Positions 23,521-33,300 of a DNA stretch of 64,000 bases are shown here, one piece after another. This DNA comes from Mucilaginibacter tolerans (GTDB taxonomy: Bacteria > Bacteroidota > Bacteroidia > Sphingobacteriales > Sphingobacteriaceae): the NCBI RefSeq assembly GCF_030519375.1, contig NZ_JAUMKB010000011.1, forward strand, positions 146,464 to 210,463. The letters are read 5' to 3'. Made by a program: the position numbers and the translations under genes. Position 1 is the first letter of the stretch. Every line of letters begins with the position of its first letter. The notes beneath the pieces are model-generated. The model searched no databases. It worked only from the letters and a program-made list of their open reading frames with translations, and was not told the origin of the DNA.

Positions 23521-25473
23521 ATGAAAATCCTTAAAACCTTATTGGTATTACCCGCACTAGTGGCTGTGCAAACTGCATTTTCCCAAGAGCAGCATCTCAA
23601 ATTATCAGACGAATTCCCTACAGCAGGAGAAAAGATCACCCTGACTTATGACCCGACAGGTACGGTTACAGAAGGTAAAAAAGATATCACTGCTACCGTT
23701 TATTATCTCGATAATAAGAATTACCCGGCTGATGATATCGACCTCAAACCTGATGGAAAATTGTTGAAGGGAGACATTACTATTAACTCGTCCTCTAAAG
23801 CATTTATTATAAAAATAGCAGCCGACGGAGCGGTAGATAATAATAGTGACAAGGGTTATATATTCTTGGTATATAAAGATAAGCAGCCTGTTGAGGGTGC
23901 TTATGCATGCGAAGCATTTAGCATTTCCAGCGGAATGGGTAATTATATGGCGAAGATAAAAAATGATCTGCCCTGGGCCGGCGAATTATACAAAAAGGAA
24001 TTTGCCTTGTATCCTAAAAGTGAGAAGGAATATGGATTTGGCTATTATAATATGCTGAACAAACAACCTGAGCATAGAGCGGAGGTTGATGCCAAGATCA
24101 GCAGTCTGGGAAAAAGCGACAACGAAGATGATATGATGCTGGCTTATAGTCTTTTGAGAGCATCTAAAAATTCCAAAACAATGGATTCACTGGGCACGGT
24201 TATTAAAGCTAAGTTCCCAAATGGTACCCAGGTTAAAAATGAAACCGCTACAGCATTCTTTAAAGAAAAGGATCCTGTCAAGAAGGATTCAATGTACCAG
24301 GCCTATATTAAGAAATACCCGGAAAATACAGATGAAAAGAATACTATTCAGGATAATTTCAGGTTACAATTAGCATCTGCTTACCTCGGGAAGGGCGATC
24401 TGGATAATTATCATAAATATGAAAGTCAGTTAAAAAACAAAACCAATCTGGCGATGACCCTTAATAATGTAGCATACGAATGGGCCAAGAAAGGGGAAAA
24501 GCTGGATGACGCGGCGAAGTTGTCTAAACAGTCGTTGGATATGATGTCGTCAAGAATAGCCAATCCTGACCGACAGCCTTATGCTTCACCCGCTCAAATG
24601 AAAAAGAATTATGAATATTCTTATGATCTATATGCTGATACCTATGCCTTTATTTTGTTTAAGCAAGGAAAGTATGACGAGGCTCTTAAATATGAACAGC
24701 CTGTAATAGATCGCAGCAAAACGGTTGATCCGGATGAGGGCGATAACTATGTTCAGATTCTGGTAGCATTAGGTCAAACTAACAAGGCAAGGGATTTTGC
24801 TGAAAAAATGGTGAAAGATGGCCATGGTACTGAATCAATGAAGACGTTGCTAAAAAACGAATATGTCAAGAAAAAAGGCAGCGATAATGGCTATGATGGA
24901 TACCTGGCATCGTTGCAAAAAACATTTAAGGATAAAACCAGGAGTGAGCTGGCAAAAACAATGATCAATCAGCCTGCCCCATCCTTTGCATTGAAAGATC
25001 TGGATGGCAAAGCAGTATCACTGGCTGATCTGAAAGGCAAAATTGTGATTGTTGATTTTTGGGCTACCTGGTGCGGGCCCTGTAAGGCGTCGTTCCCGGG
25101 CATGCAGCTGGCAGTAACCAAATATAAAGACAACCCCAATGTGAAATTCTTATTCGTCGATACCTGGGAAAACGGCGATAATTATGTAGATGGAGTGAAG
25201 AAATTCATCTCCGACAATAAGTACAGTTTTCATGTATTGATCGATGAAAAGAATTCAGAAGGCAGGCAAGGCAAGGTTGTGAGTGCATATGAAGTAACAG
25301 GCATTCCTACTAAATTCATTATCGATAAAAATGGCAATATCCGTTTCAAATATGTCGGGTATTCAGGCTCTGCTGATAAAATTCTGGACGAGGTGACAGA
25401 TATGATTGATATGGCTCAAAACCCTGATTCGGTTGCGGTGATACCTAACAGTAACGGAAGCAAAAGCAAATAA
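23521..25473 (+). CDS. Exported TlpA-like thioredoxin-domain protein
   Basis: The 650-residue protein has a signal peptide (LLVLPALVAVQTAFSQ, cleavage about 21). A beta-rich N-terminal part (to about 140) is followed by a helical repeat-like middle (about 150-470, TPR-style), then a thioredoxin/TlpA domain (about 485-620) with active site WCGPCK. Bacteroidota have many such periplasmic thiol oxidoreductases, often in cytochrome maturation or stress. No partner gene is near. The region 23242-23520 before it is AT-rich with no clear gene; I see no convincing promoter. Confidence 0.88.
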   Translation: MKILKTLLVLPALVAVQTAFSQEQHLKLSDEFPTAGEKITLTYDPTGTVTEGKKDITATVYYLDNKNYPADDIDLKPDGKLLKGDITINSSSKAFIIKIAADGAVDNNSDKGYIFLVYKDKQPVEGAYACEAFSISSGMGNYMAKIKNDLPWAGELYKKEFALYPKSEKEYGFGYYNMLNKQPEHRAEVDAKISSLGKSDNEDDMMLAYSLLRASKNSKTMDSLGTVIKAKFPNGTQVKNETATAFFKEKDPVKKDSMYQAYIKKYPENTDEKNTIQDNFRLQLASAYLGKGDLDNYHKYESQLKNKTNLAMTLNNVAYEWAKKGEKLDDAAKLSKQSLDMMSSRIANPDRQPYASPAQMKKNYEYSYDLYADTYAFILFKQGKYDEALKYEQPVIDRSKTVDPDEGDNYVQILVALGQTNKARDFAEKMVKDGHGTESMKTLLKNEYVKKKGSDNGYDGYLASLQKTFKDKTRSELAKTMINQPAPSFALKDLDGKAVSLADLKGKIVIVDFWATWCGPCKASFPGMQLAVTKYKDNPNVKFLFVDTWENGDNYVDGVKKFISDNKYSFHVLIDEKNSEGRQGKVVSAYEVTGIPTKFIIDKNGNIRFKYVGYSGSADKILDEVTDMIDMAQNPDSVAVIPNSNGSKSK

Positions 25474-25483
25474 TCATAGTATT

Positions 25484-25512
25484 AAAAAAGCGGCTGATAA
25501 AGCCGCTTTTTT
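25484..25512. terminator. Bidirectional terminator between TlpA-like and LOG genes
   Basis: AAAAAAGCGGCT-gataa-AGCCGCTTTTTT is a perfect stem with a T run on each strand. It serves both convergent genes, lying 11 bases after the first and 7 bases before the second stop. Confidence 0.93.
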
Positions 25513-25518
25513 TCAAAA

Positions 25519-26226
25519 TTAGAAATTTGGTTTCAATACATATTTCTCGTAGAAACGGAAAATATGTTCAGCTGCTTCCTCCGCCGTGTCTACTAGGCGG
25601 TATAGGTTCAAATCATCCGGACTAATATTGTGCTCCCGGGCAAGCATAGTTTCTTCCACCCATTTAAATAAGCCGCCCCAATAATCGAGGCCTACGAAGA
25701 CTATTGGGAAGCGCGCGATCTTACCAGTTTGTATGAGTGTGATCGCCTCAAATGATTCATCCATCGTACCAAAGCCACCCGGCAGTATAATGAAGCCCTG
25801 TGAATATTTCATGAACATGACTTTGCGGATGAAGAAATAATCAAACTCCAGCAGTTTATCGCGATCGATATACTTATTGTGAAATTGCTCGAATGGCAAC
25901 TCGATGTTTAATCCTACCGATTTACCCCCCGCCTCGTAGGCGCCCTTATTGGCAGCTTCCATAACACCCGGACCGCCGCCTGAAATGACGCCGTAGCCGC
26001 GTTCGGTCAACAATCGTGCAGCGTCCTCGGCCAGTTTATAATATTTGCTATCATTATGGGTACGTGCTGAACCAAAAATCGACACACACGGACCTATTTT
26101 AGCCAGTTTTTCAAATCCATCCACAAACTCGGCCATAATCTTGAATATCTGCCACGAGTCGGTTACTTTTATTTCCTGCCAGTTCTTATTTTCAAAAGCC
26201 TGTCTTATTTTATCTTCACCAGTCAT
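25519..26226 (-). CDS. LOG-family protein (putative cytokinin riboside 5'-monophosphate phosphoribohydrolase)
   Basis: The 235-residue protein contains the LOG signature PGGFGTMDESFEAIT and the preceding GVISGGGPGVMEAANKGA, both in the TIGR00730/Rossmann-like fold once called lysine decarboxylase. The family hydrolyses N-glycosidic bonds of nucleoside monophosphates; the real substrate in Bacteroidota is uncertain. It has a terminator before its end and the symporter gene upstream on the same strand, 36 bases away. Confidence 0.92.
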   Translation of the reverse strand: MTGEDKIRQAFENKNWQEIKVTDSWQIFKIMAEFVDGFEKLAKIGPCVSIFGSARTHNDSKYYKLAEDAARLLTERGYGVISGGGPGVMEAANKGAYEAGGKSVGLNIELPFEQFHNKYIDRDKLLEFDYFFIRKVMFMKYSQGFIILPGGFGTMDESFEAITLIQTGKIARFPIVFVGLDYWGGLFKWVEETMLAREHNISPDDLNLYRLVDTAEEAAEHIFRFYEKYVLKPNF

Positions 26227-26262
26227 ATCCTGTTATTCGTATTCAATAGTATAAATGTTGCG

Positions 26263-27735
26263 TTATTGGCTTTTGCGTGATGAAGTGAGCCATAACCCGA
26301 CAAAAGTAATTAATCCATTAACAATGATGAGCTCATTATCGAAAACATATCCGCCAAATAATTTTGCTGAATCAGTGCTAAGGAAATAACATACTAACGG
26401 TGATACAACGCAAATAAATGGAACTAGTTTATCTGCCACCTGTCGCCCCTTCATAAACAGGCCAAATGAATACAGACCCAGTAAAGGCCCGTAGGTATAA
26501 GAGGCTACTTTGAATATAGCACTCACCACCGCATCATTGTTTATAGCATTGAATATCACTATGGTTAGAAGCATTAGCCCTGAAAAGGCAATATGCACCA
26601 CATGACGGGTCTTTACCATTTTAGAACTGTTGATATCCTTGTTTTTTGTAAAACCTAAGAAATCGACGCAGAAGGAAGTGGTTAACGCTGTAAGGGCGGA
26701 GTCAGTTGTGGCAAAGGTGGCCGCTGTCAAACCCAGCATAAATACAACTGCCGGGATTACGCCTAAATATTTTAAAGCAATAGTAGGGTATAGATAGTCG
26801 GTTTTGGTAACGGTGATACCATATTTTGTCGCATAAATGTATAGCAATGCTCCAACACTTAAAAAGAAAATATTAATGATAACAAACACCGTTGTAAAAC
26901 TGAACATGTTCTTCTGAGCGTCTTTAATATGGCTCATGCTTAGGTTTTTCTGCATTAGGTCCTGGTCAAGGCCCGTCATGCCGATGGTGATGAATATGCC
27001 ACCTAAAAACTGCTTGCTGAAGTGGAAATGGCTACTCAGCAAATCGTTAAAAAAGAAAATTTTTGAGTAACTGCTGTTTTTGATGGCATCTGCCGCTTCA
27101 AAAATGCTCATATTCAGGCTGCGGCACATAAAAAACAATGACAGGAACACCGATGAGACCAGAAATAAGGTCTGCAGGCTGTCAGTAATAATAATGGTTT
27201 TTAACCCGCCTTTAAAAGTGTACGACCATATCAGTATCAGGCAAATCAATACAGTTACTGCGAAGGGGATATGATAAGTATCAAAGATGAATTTTTGTAA
27301 CACGATCACCACCAGGTAAAGCCTGAATGATGAGCCGATCGTGCGACTGATCAGGAATATTCCCGCTGCTGTTTTATAGCTCCATGTACCTAAAGCTTGT
27401 TCAATATAACTGTAAATGGATGTCAGCTTTAGACGGTAATAGAGGGGCAACAAAACCGTAGCGATAATGATAAAACCGGTTGCATTGCCTAATACAAATT
27501 GGAAATAGGCAAATTGATCCCCAGTTGGGGCGCCAACTTTACCCGGAACAGAGATAAACGTAACTCCACTCAAGGCAGTACCAATCATCCCAAAAGCTAC
27601 CAGGTACCATTTGGAATTCCGGTTGGCCACGAAGAAGGTATCGTTGTCGGAGGATTTTCTCGATGTCAGCCACGATATGACCAGGAGCATAAGAAAGTAG
27701 CCGATGATGAAGCAAAGTAAAACTAAAGGCGACAT
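26263..27735 (-). CDS. Sodium:solute symporter (SSS family)
   Basis: The 490-residue protein has about 13 hydrophobic segments and SSS features: ISWLTSRKSSDNDTFFVANRNS at the N-terminus, GMIGTALSGVTFISVPGK, and TAATFATTDSALTALTTSFCVDFLG. It imports a small metabolite with sodium; the substrate cannot be read. The downstream LOG gene may be co-transcribed. The divergent recR side shows repeats at 27772-27876. Confidence 0.9.
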   Translation of the reverse strand: MSPLVLLCFIIGYFLMLLVISWLTSRKSSDNDTFFVANRNSKWYLVAFGMIGTALSGVTFISVPGKVGAPTGDQFAYFQFVLGNATGFIIIATVLLPLYYRLKLTSIYSYIEQALGTWSYKTAAGIFLISRTIGSSFRLYLVVIVLQKFIFDTYHIPFAVTVLICLILIWSYTFKGGLKTIIITDSLQTLFLVSSVFLSLFFMCRSLNMSIFEAADAIKNSSYSKIFFFNDLLSSHFHFSKQFLGGIFITIGMTGLDQDLMQKNLSMSHIKDAQKNMFSFTTVFVIINIFFLSVGALLYIYATKYGITVTKTDYLYPTIALKYLGVIPAVVFMLGLTAATFATTDSALTALTTSFCVDFLGFTKNKDINSSKMVKTRHVVHIAFSGLMLLTIVIFNAINNDAVVSAIFKVASYTYGPLLGLYSFGLFMKGRQVADKLVPFICVVSPLVCYFLSTDSAKLFGGYVFDNELIIVNGLITFVGLWLTSSRKSQ

Positions 27736-27771
27736 AGGCGATATTTAGTCGGACAAATAAATTTGATAATC

Positions 27772-27796
27772 ATGTCAGCTCGTTCGAAATGACAGT
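27772..27796. repeat. Fragment resembling a dispersed GTCATTTCGAACGA-type repeat
   Basis: ATGTCAGCTCGTTCGAAATGACAGT has reverse complement beginning ACTGTCATTTCGAACGAG. From memory, similar GTCATTTCGAACGA sequences are abundant in related genomes. ATGTCA/TGACAG arms also make a short hairpin. Only one copy is in this window, so the call is tentative. Confidence 0.35.
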
Positions 27797-27840
27797 CTCT
27801 AATTTGAGGCAAGATATGTATTATGTTCAACAAATCCCAT

Positions 27841-27876
27841 CTTCCGGACTTACGCGGACTTTCCGACTTCCCGACT
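27841..27876. repeat. Short tandem array with CTT..CCGA units before recR
   Basis: The stretch splits into CTTCCGGA, CTTACGCGGA, CTTTCCGA, CTTCCCGA and CT, near-period 8. On the minus strand it resembles the AGTCGG/AGTCAG units inside lysA (47236-47270). It lies 20 bases before the recR start. Confidence 0.5.
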
Positions 27877-27896
27877 AATTTAATTAAATTCGCAAA

Positions 27897-28514
27897 ATGA
27901 ATTTCTCGTCAAAGTTGCTGGAGAATGCGGTGGCAGAGTTTGCCAAATTGCCGGGGGTGGGACAAAAAACCGCTTTGCGCCTGGTATTGCACTTGTTGAA
28001 CCAGGATAAGGCTGAAGTAGCGAAATTTGGCGACAGCATCATCAAACTGCGAAATGAAATAAAATTTTGCCGGGTTTGTCATAATATTTCAGATCAGGAG
28101 ATATGTGAAATATGCTCCGCACCTAAGCGCGATCACGCAACTATCTGTGTAGTAGAGGATACACGTGATGTAATGGCTATACAGAATACTGATCAGTACA
28201 ATGGGCTTTACCATGTTTTGGGTGGTTTAATCTCTCCGATTGACGGGGTCGGTCCTTCTGACTTACAGGTAGATACATTAGTAGCCAGGATAAAAGAAAA
28301 CGAGGTTAAGGAGGTGATATTTGCTTTGAGTGCCACAATGGAGGGAGACACCACTATATTTTATTTGCACAAAAGGTTAAAAGATTTCAACATTAGCCTT
28401 TCTACCATAGCTCGTGGCATAGCTTTTGGTGGTGAACTAGAGTATGTTGATGAGATTACCCTTGGGAGATCCATCGCGACACGTATTCCATACGAAAGTT
28501 CACTATCAAAGTAG
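27897..28514 (+). CDS. recR: Recombination mediator RecR
   Basis: The 205-residue protein starts MNFSSKLLENAVAEFAKLPGVGQKTALR, with the helix-hairpin-helix, then a C4 zinc finger (CRVCHNISDQEICEIC), and a Toprim domain with VVEDTRDVMAIQ and YHVLGGLISPIDGVGP. RecR acts with RecO/RecF in loading RecA on gapped DNA. It is six bases before the glycosyltransferase gene. The start is at ATG 27897. Confidence 0.97.
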   Translation: MNFSSKLLENAVAEFAKLPGVGQKTALRLVLHLLNQDKAEVAKFGDSIIKLRNEIKFCRVCHNISDQEICEICSAPKRDHATICVVEDTRDVMAIQNTDQYNGLYHVLGGLISPIDGVGPSDLQVDTLVARIKENEVKEVIFALSATMEGDTTIFYLHKRLKDFNISLSTIARGIAFGGELEYVDEITLGRSIATRIPYESSLSK

Positions 28515-28519
28515 CGTGT

Positions 28520-29353
28520 ATGAAATTATCCGTAATCCTGATCAATCACAATTCACGTAATGGCCTCCGGCTTGCATTAACCTCATTGCAAAAAGCTGCA
28601 CGCAATATTCCGCACGAAATTATTGTGGTTGATAATGGGTCTACAGATAACTCCGTCAGCATGCTTACTGCCGAATTTCCACAGGTGAAGTTATTTATTA
28701 ACTCCGTTAAAGAAAGTCTATCTCAGGTCTATAATAATGCTTTACTGGAAACCCGAGGACAATATATTTTATTGATTAACCCTGATACGATTATTAGTGC
28801 TGATTCCATCACCAAATTGAATGAATTTATGGATCAGCATCCCTTAGCGGGAGGCACAAGTGTTCGTATGGTAGATTTTAAAGGCGATTACCTGCAACAT
28901 TCAAAACATACATTAACAGGCGCCTGGGCTGCATTTATCAAATTTGTCGGGTTGTCATCTTTCTTCCCTAAAACCTACTCCTATTCAAAAAGGAAGGCTG
29001 ACTGGGTTGATGAGTTTGAAACAAAGGAGATAGATGTGCTGAACGAAACCTGCATGATGCTTCGCCGGTCGGTATTGGAGAAAACCGGTCTTTTTGACGA
29101 GCGGTTTGCTCTATATGGCTATAATATCGACTTATCATACCGTGTCAGGCTACAGGGATTTAAGAATTATTATTACTCAAAAACATATTTCATCCAACTA
29201 CCACGCAAAGCGGTTAACAAATTTAGCTGGAATTACTTCAGGCATTTTTATGGTGCTATGATTATATTCGCAGCTAAATATTTGTTTAAACTGCCTGTGC
29301 TGAACACCAAAAACATAGGCGAGCTCTACCCATCGTCGTATGAAGTTGAATGA
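28520..29353 (+). CDS. GT2-family glycosyltransferase
   Basis: The 277-residue protein begins MKLSVILINHNSRNGLRLALTSL and has IIVVDNGSTDNSV and the DxD-like INPDTIIS, then a second part with DVLNETCMMLRRSVLEKTGLFDERF, as in rhamnosyl-type GT2 enzymes. It likely transfers a sugar from a nucleotide donor to a surface glycan (inference). It overlaps the following SDR gene by 14 bases. Confidence 0.93.
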   Translation: MKLSVILINHNSRNGLRLALTSLQKAARNIPHEIIVVDNGSTDNSVSMLTAEFPQVKLFINSVKESLSQVYNNALLETRGQYILLINPDTIISADSITKLNEFMDQHPLAGGTSVRMVDFKGDYLQHSKHTLTGAWAAFIKFVGLSSFFPKTYSYSKRKADWVDEFETKEIDVLNETCMMLRRSVLEKTGLFDERFALYGYNIDLSYRVRLQGFKNYYYSKTYFIQLPRKAVNKFSWNYFRHFYGAMIIFAAKYLFKLPVLNTKNIGELYPSSYEVE

Positions 29354-30155
29354 CAAAGTCGTAATTATCACCGGGGCATCATCAGGAATAGGCAAAGCAT
29401 TGGCAATTGAGTTTGCAAGTCGCGGTGCCAATCTTGTCTTAGCTGCCCGTCAGTATGTTGCCTTATGCGAGCTCACTGAAAGCCTGATCAAACAATATAA
29501 TATTCAGGCTGTGGCTGTGCAATGTGATGTGTCGAATGAGGACGATTGCAACCATTTAATTAAGCAAACCATACTTACTTTTAATAAGATCGACGTATTA
29601 GTAAACAATGCAGGTATCAGCATGCGGGCCTTGTTTAAGGATGTTGATCTGAATGTGCTGAAAACACTAATGGATGTCAACTTCTGGGGAACAGTTTATT
29701 GTACCAAATTTGCTTTGCCCCATATTCAAAAAACACAGGGCAGTATTGTGGGCGTATCATCCATAGCGGGTTATAAAGGTTTGCCGGGGCGCTCCGGTTA
29801 CTCAGCCTCCAAATTTGCGATGAATGGCTTTTTGGATGTTTTGCGCATAGAGAATCTGAAAACAGGTGTCCACGTGTTAACTGCCTGCCCTGGTTTTACA
29901 GCTTCCAACATACGCAATACTGCTTTGGCCAAAGACGGCTCGCAACAAGGTGAAAGCCACATGGAAGAAGAAAAAATGATGACTGCAGAAGAGGTTGCAA
30001 AACGTATAGTTGACGGAGTAGAGAACCGCACCAGGACACTCATCATGACCCGCCAGGGCAAACTAACTGTGGCAATAAGCAAATTCTTTCCGGCATGGCT
30101 GGATAAGCTGGTTTACAAGACGTTTGCTAAAGAGAAGGATGCATTATTGAAGTAA
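29340..30155 (+). CDS. Short-chain dehydrogenase/reductase
   Basis: The 271-residue protein starts MKLNDKVVIITGASSGIGKAL and has NNAGIS, VSSIAGYKGLPGRSGYSASKFA (Ser and YxxxK of the SDR catalytic set) and a C-terminal DKLVYKTFAKEKD. The start overlaps the glycosyltransferase end, indicating coupling. The substrate is unknown. The following 237 bases (30156-30392) are AT-rich, without a gene. Confidence 0.92.
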   Translation: MKLNDKVVIITGASSGIGKALAIEFASRGANLVLAARQYVALCELTESLIKQYNIQAVAVQCDVSNEDDCNHLIKQTILTFNKIDVLVNNAGISMRALFKDVDLNVLKTLMDVNFWGTVYCTKFALPHIQKTQGSIVGVSSIAGYKGLPGRSGYSASKFAMNGFLDVLRIENLKTGVHVLTACPGFTASNIRNTALAKDGSQQGESHMEEEKMMTAEEVAKRIVDGVENRTRTLIMTRQGKLTVAISKFFPAWLDKLVYKTFAKEKDALLK

Positions 30156-30392
30156 CACACCTATCCCTAAACCTCTGCTCGAAAACGCGGTTGAGGTAAG
30201 AATTACCTGTCATAGAACTTAAGTTTATTGTACCTTTTGTTAACTAATAGATTATTGTTGACGGAATTTATTGGATAATATTTTCAATCGATAATAATTA
30301 TTAATCTATGATTAATTAAAATTAATCAATGGTTGAAACCTTCTTTATTGTTATTTGTTCGTGTTATACCAAGTTGTTCAACGATATTGAGT

Positions 30393-33300
30393 ATGGCAAA
30401 ACATTTATTTTACTCTATTCTAGCAGCAGCTTTAGCGTTTTCATACAATAGTACTCTCGCTGCGGTCCCTATTATTAGTTATTCTCCATCAACAAATGTC
30501 TACACTGTTAATACGGCAATTACCACATTAACGCCTACAGTAACCAATGGAGTTAGTGCGACCGGATTTAACACACCCATTACCCTTACCGGTGCTACTT
30601 TAAACAACCCGCGAGGTGTGGCTATTGACGGGGCGGGCAATGTTTATGTAACTAATAGCGGCAATAACACCATCAGCAAATACAATTCAAGCGGGACTTA
30701 CCTCGGCACTTTCGGCTCGGGCGCTACCATGTCGACACCTAAAGGCCTGGTTTTTGATTCCTCAGGGAACGCCTACGTCCTGAACCTTGGTGCAACGCCT
30801 GGTACGGGCAGCGTATATAAATATAATTCGAGTGGCGTGTATCAGTCTACGATCATCAGCGGGTTAAACTATGCTTTAGGAATTACTATTGACGCATCGA
30901 ACAATATTTACATAGCTGATCAGGGTGCTGTTACCGTAAAGAAATATAATACCAGTGGCACACTTTTACTTTCATTACCTACCGCTAACCTGAATACTCC
31001 ACTTGGTGTGGCCGTGGATGCATCGGGTAATATCTACGTTTTAAATAATGGCGGCCCGAACGTAACAAAATATAATTCGGCCGGGACTTATTTATCTACA
31101 TTTCTTAGCGGCTTTACATCGCCGCAATCCATGGTAATTGACGGTGCGGGGAATTTTTATATAGGCGATAATTCAGCCACAAATACAGTTTATGTTTACA
31201 AACCCAATGGCTCATTGCTCACCAGTAAAGCCATTAACGACCCGGAAGGGGTCGCTGTAGACGGTAAAGGGAATATTTTTTCATCAGCTTATTACGCCAA
31301 TCAGGTGTATGAAACTAAACCGTCCGGTGGTTATTTTTTGAGCAGCGCATTACCCGCCGGATTAAGTTTCGATAGTACTAACGGCCAAATCAGTGGTACG
31401 CCCACCGTTGCGATGGCAGCAACCACGTATACAATAACTGCCTATAACGCAAGTGGCAGTGGTAACACCACAGTTAATATTACTGTTAATCCTACTGCCC
31501 CCACGGGCACAGGTGGTTCGGTGTGTGGGTCGGGTACGGTAACACTTACTGCTTCGGGAAGCTTGCCGGCGGGCGGTGTTTATACCTGGTATGCGGCTCT
31601 TTCAGGCGGGTCATCTTTAGGAACCGGAGCAGCTTTTGTTACACCAACAATAACCACGACAACAACTTATTATGTGAGCTATACACAGGGGGGGGCAACC
31701 AGTTCACCCCGTACCGCTGTAGTGGCAACTGTAACAGCCGGGCCGGTTTTATCAATTTTACCTGCGATCGGTTTATCTATTTCCTATCCATTTAATGGCA
31801 ACGCCAATGATGCTTCAGGAAATAACAACAATGGTACGCCTCAAAATGTGCCCACACTTACTACCGACCGCTACGGTGCCGCAAGCAGTGCATACAGCTT
31901 TAATGGTTCTACCCAATATATTTCTACTGCTACTGCAATTGCGTCACCCGGGCCACAGAATTTCTCGATCAGTGTGTGGTTTAAAACAAATTCGGCTGGT
32001 GGTAAGCTGGTGGGTTTTGGTTCATCACAAACCGGGTCAAGCCCTAATAATGATCGTCATATTTATATGAGCAACAGCGGGCAACTATATTTTGCGCTTT
32101 ACCCATCAGCCTATAAGGTCTTGAACACCACTGCAAGCTATGCTGATGGCAACTGGCATCATGTAGTTGCCACCGAATCAACCACTAATGGGGCCAACCT
32201 GTATGTGGATGGTGCGCTCCAGGCAACCGATGCCACTATGATCGCTTCGCAAGCCTATGCTGGTTACTGGCGCGTCGGTTATGATAATATGGTGACCTGG
32301 CCCAACGCCCCTACCAGTTATTATTTTAAGGGATCATTAGATGATGTAGCCATTTATAATACCGAGTTAACCGCTGCACAGGTAAATATTTTGTATGGTG
32401 CCGGGGGTGGGAATTTTTGTGCCGGTAATTCTTTTTCATTGACAGCTAATACGGTATCCGGCGCAACCTACTCTTGGAGTGGCCCTGGCGGTTTTTCATC
32501 AACTGCGCAAAACCCAACAGTCGCAAATGCTGTGGCAGGTACTTACACGTTGGTAGTGACCGCATCAGGCGGATGTACATCTACTATAAATGTTACAGCA
32601 CCATCAAACGCAGTAACTTACACTTGGACAGGCGGTGCGGGAAGCACGAATCCAGCGATAGCGGGCAACTGGGATCAATTGCCTCCCTTTAACAACACAT
32701 CAAATATCGTCATACCAGCTGGTTTGAGCTTTTATCCTTCACTCACATCCGATGTAAGTTTATACGGTCTGACCATTGCCAATGGCGCCTCCTTTAATTT
32801 AAACGGACACACGCTCAGTGTTGGGTGCAATATTTATAACAGCTCGGGCGGACAAATTCTTTATGGAGGCAATAACTCATCCGGGATTACATGGAACGGA
32901 TCATCGGCAACGCAAACCTACTCAGGCAGCAGTACAGCCAACACTGCACAATTGGGTAGTATGACTATTAACAACTCGGCGAACGGCACATTAACAATTA
33001 GCGGCGGGCCCGTAGATATTTATAATCTACTAACCATTACCCAAGGCAACCTGGTTATTGGTTCGTCGCCCGCATCTTTAACTTTAAAAAGTACAGCCAC
33101 CCAAACAGCAAGCGTCGCCGCTATACCAAGTGGCAGCACGATAACGGGTACAGTAAATGTGGAGCGATATATCACTGGCGGCAGTGGCTTCCGGGGTTAC
33201 AGACTGCTTTCGTCACCTGTATATACCAATACGGTCAATGGCAATAATGTGTACAGTATCAACTATCTGCTCAATTCGACATTTCTGACAGGCACCGATG

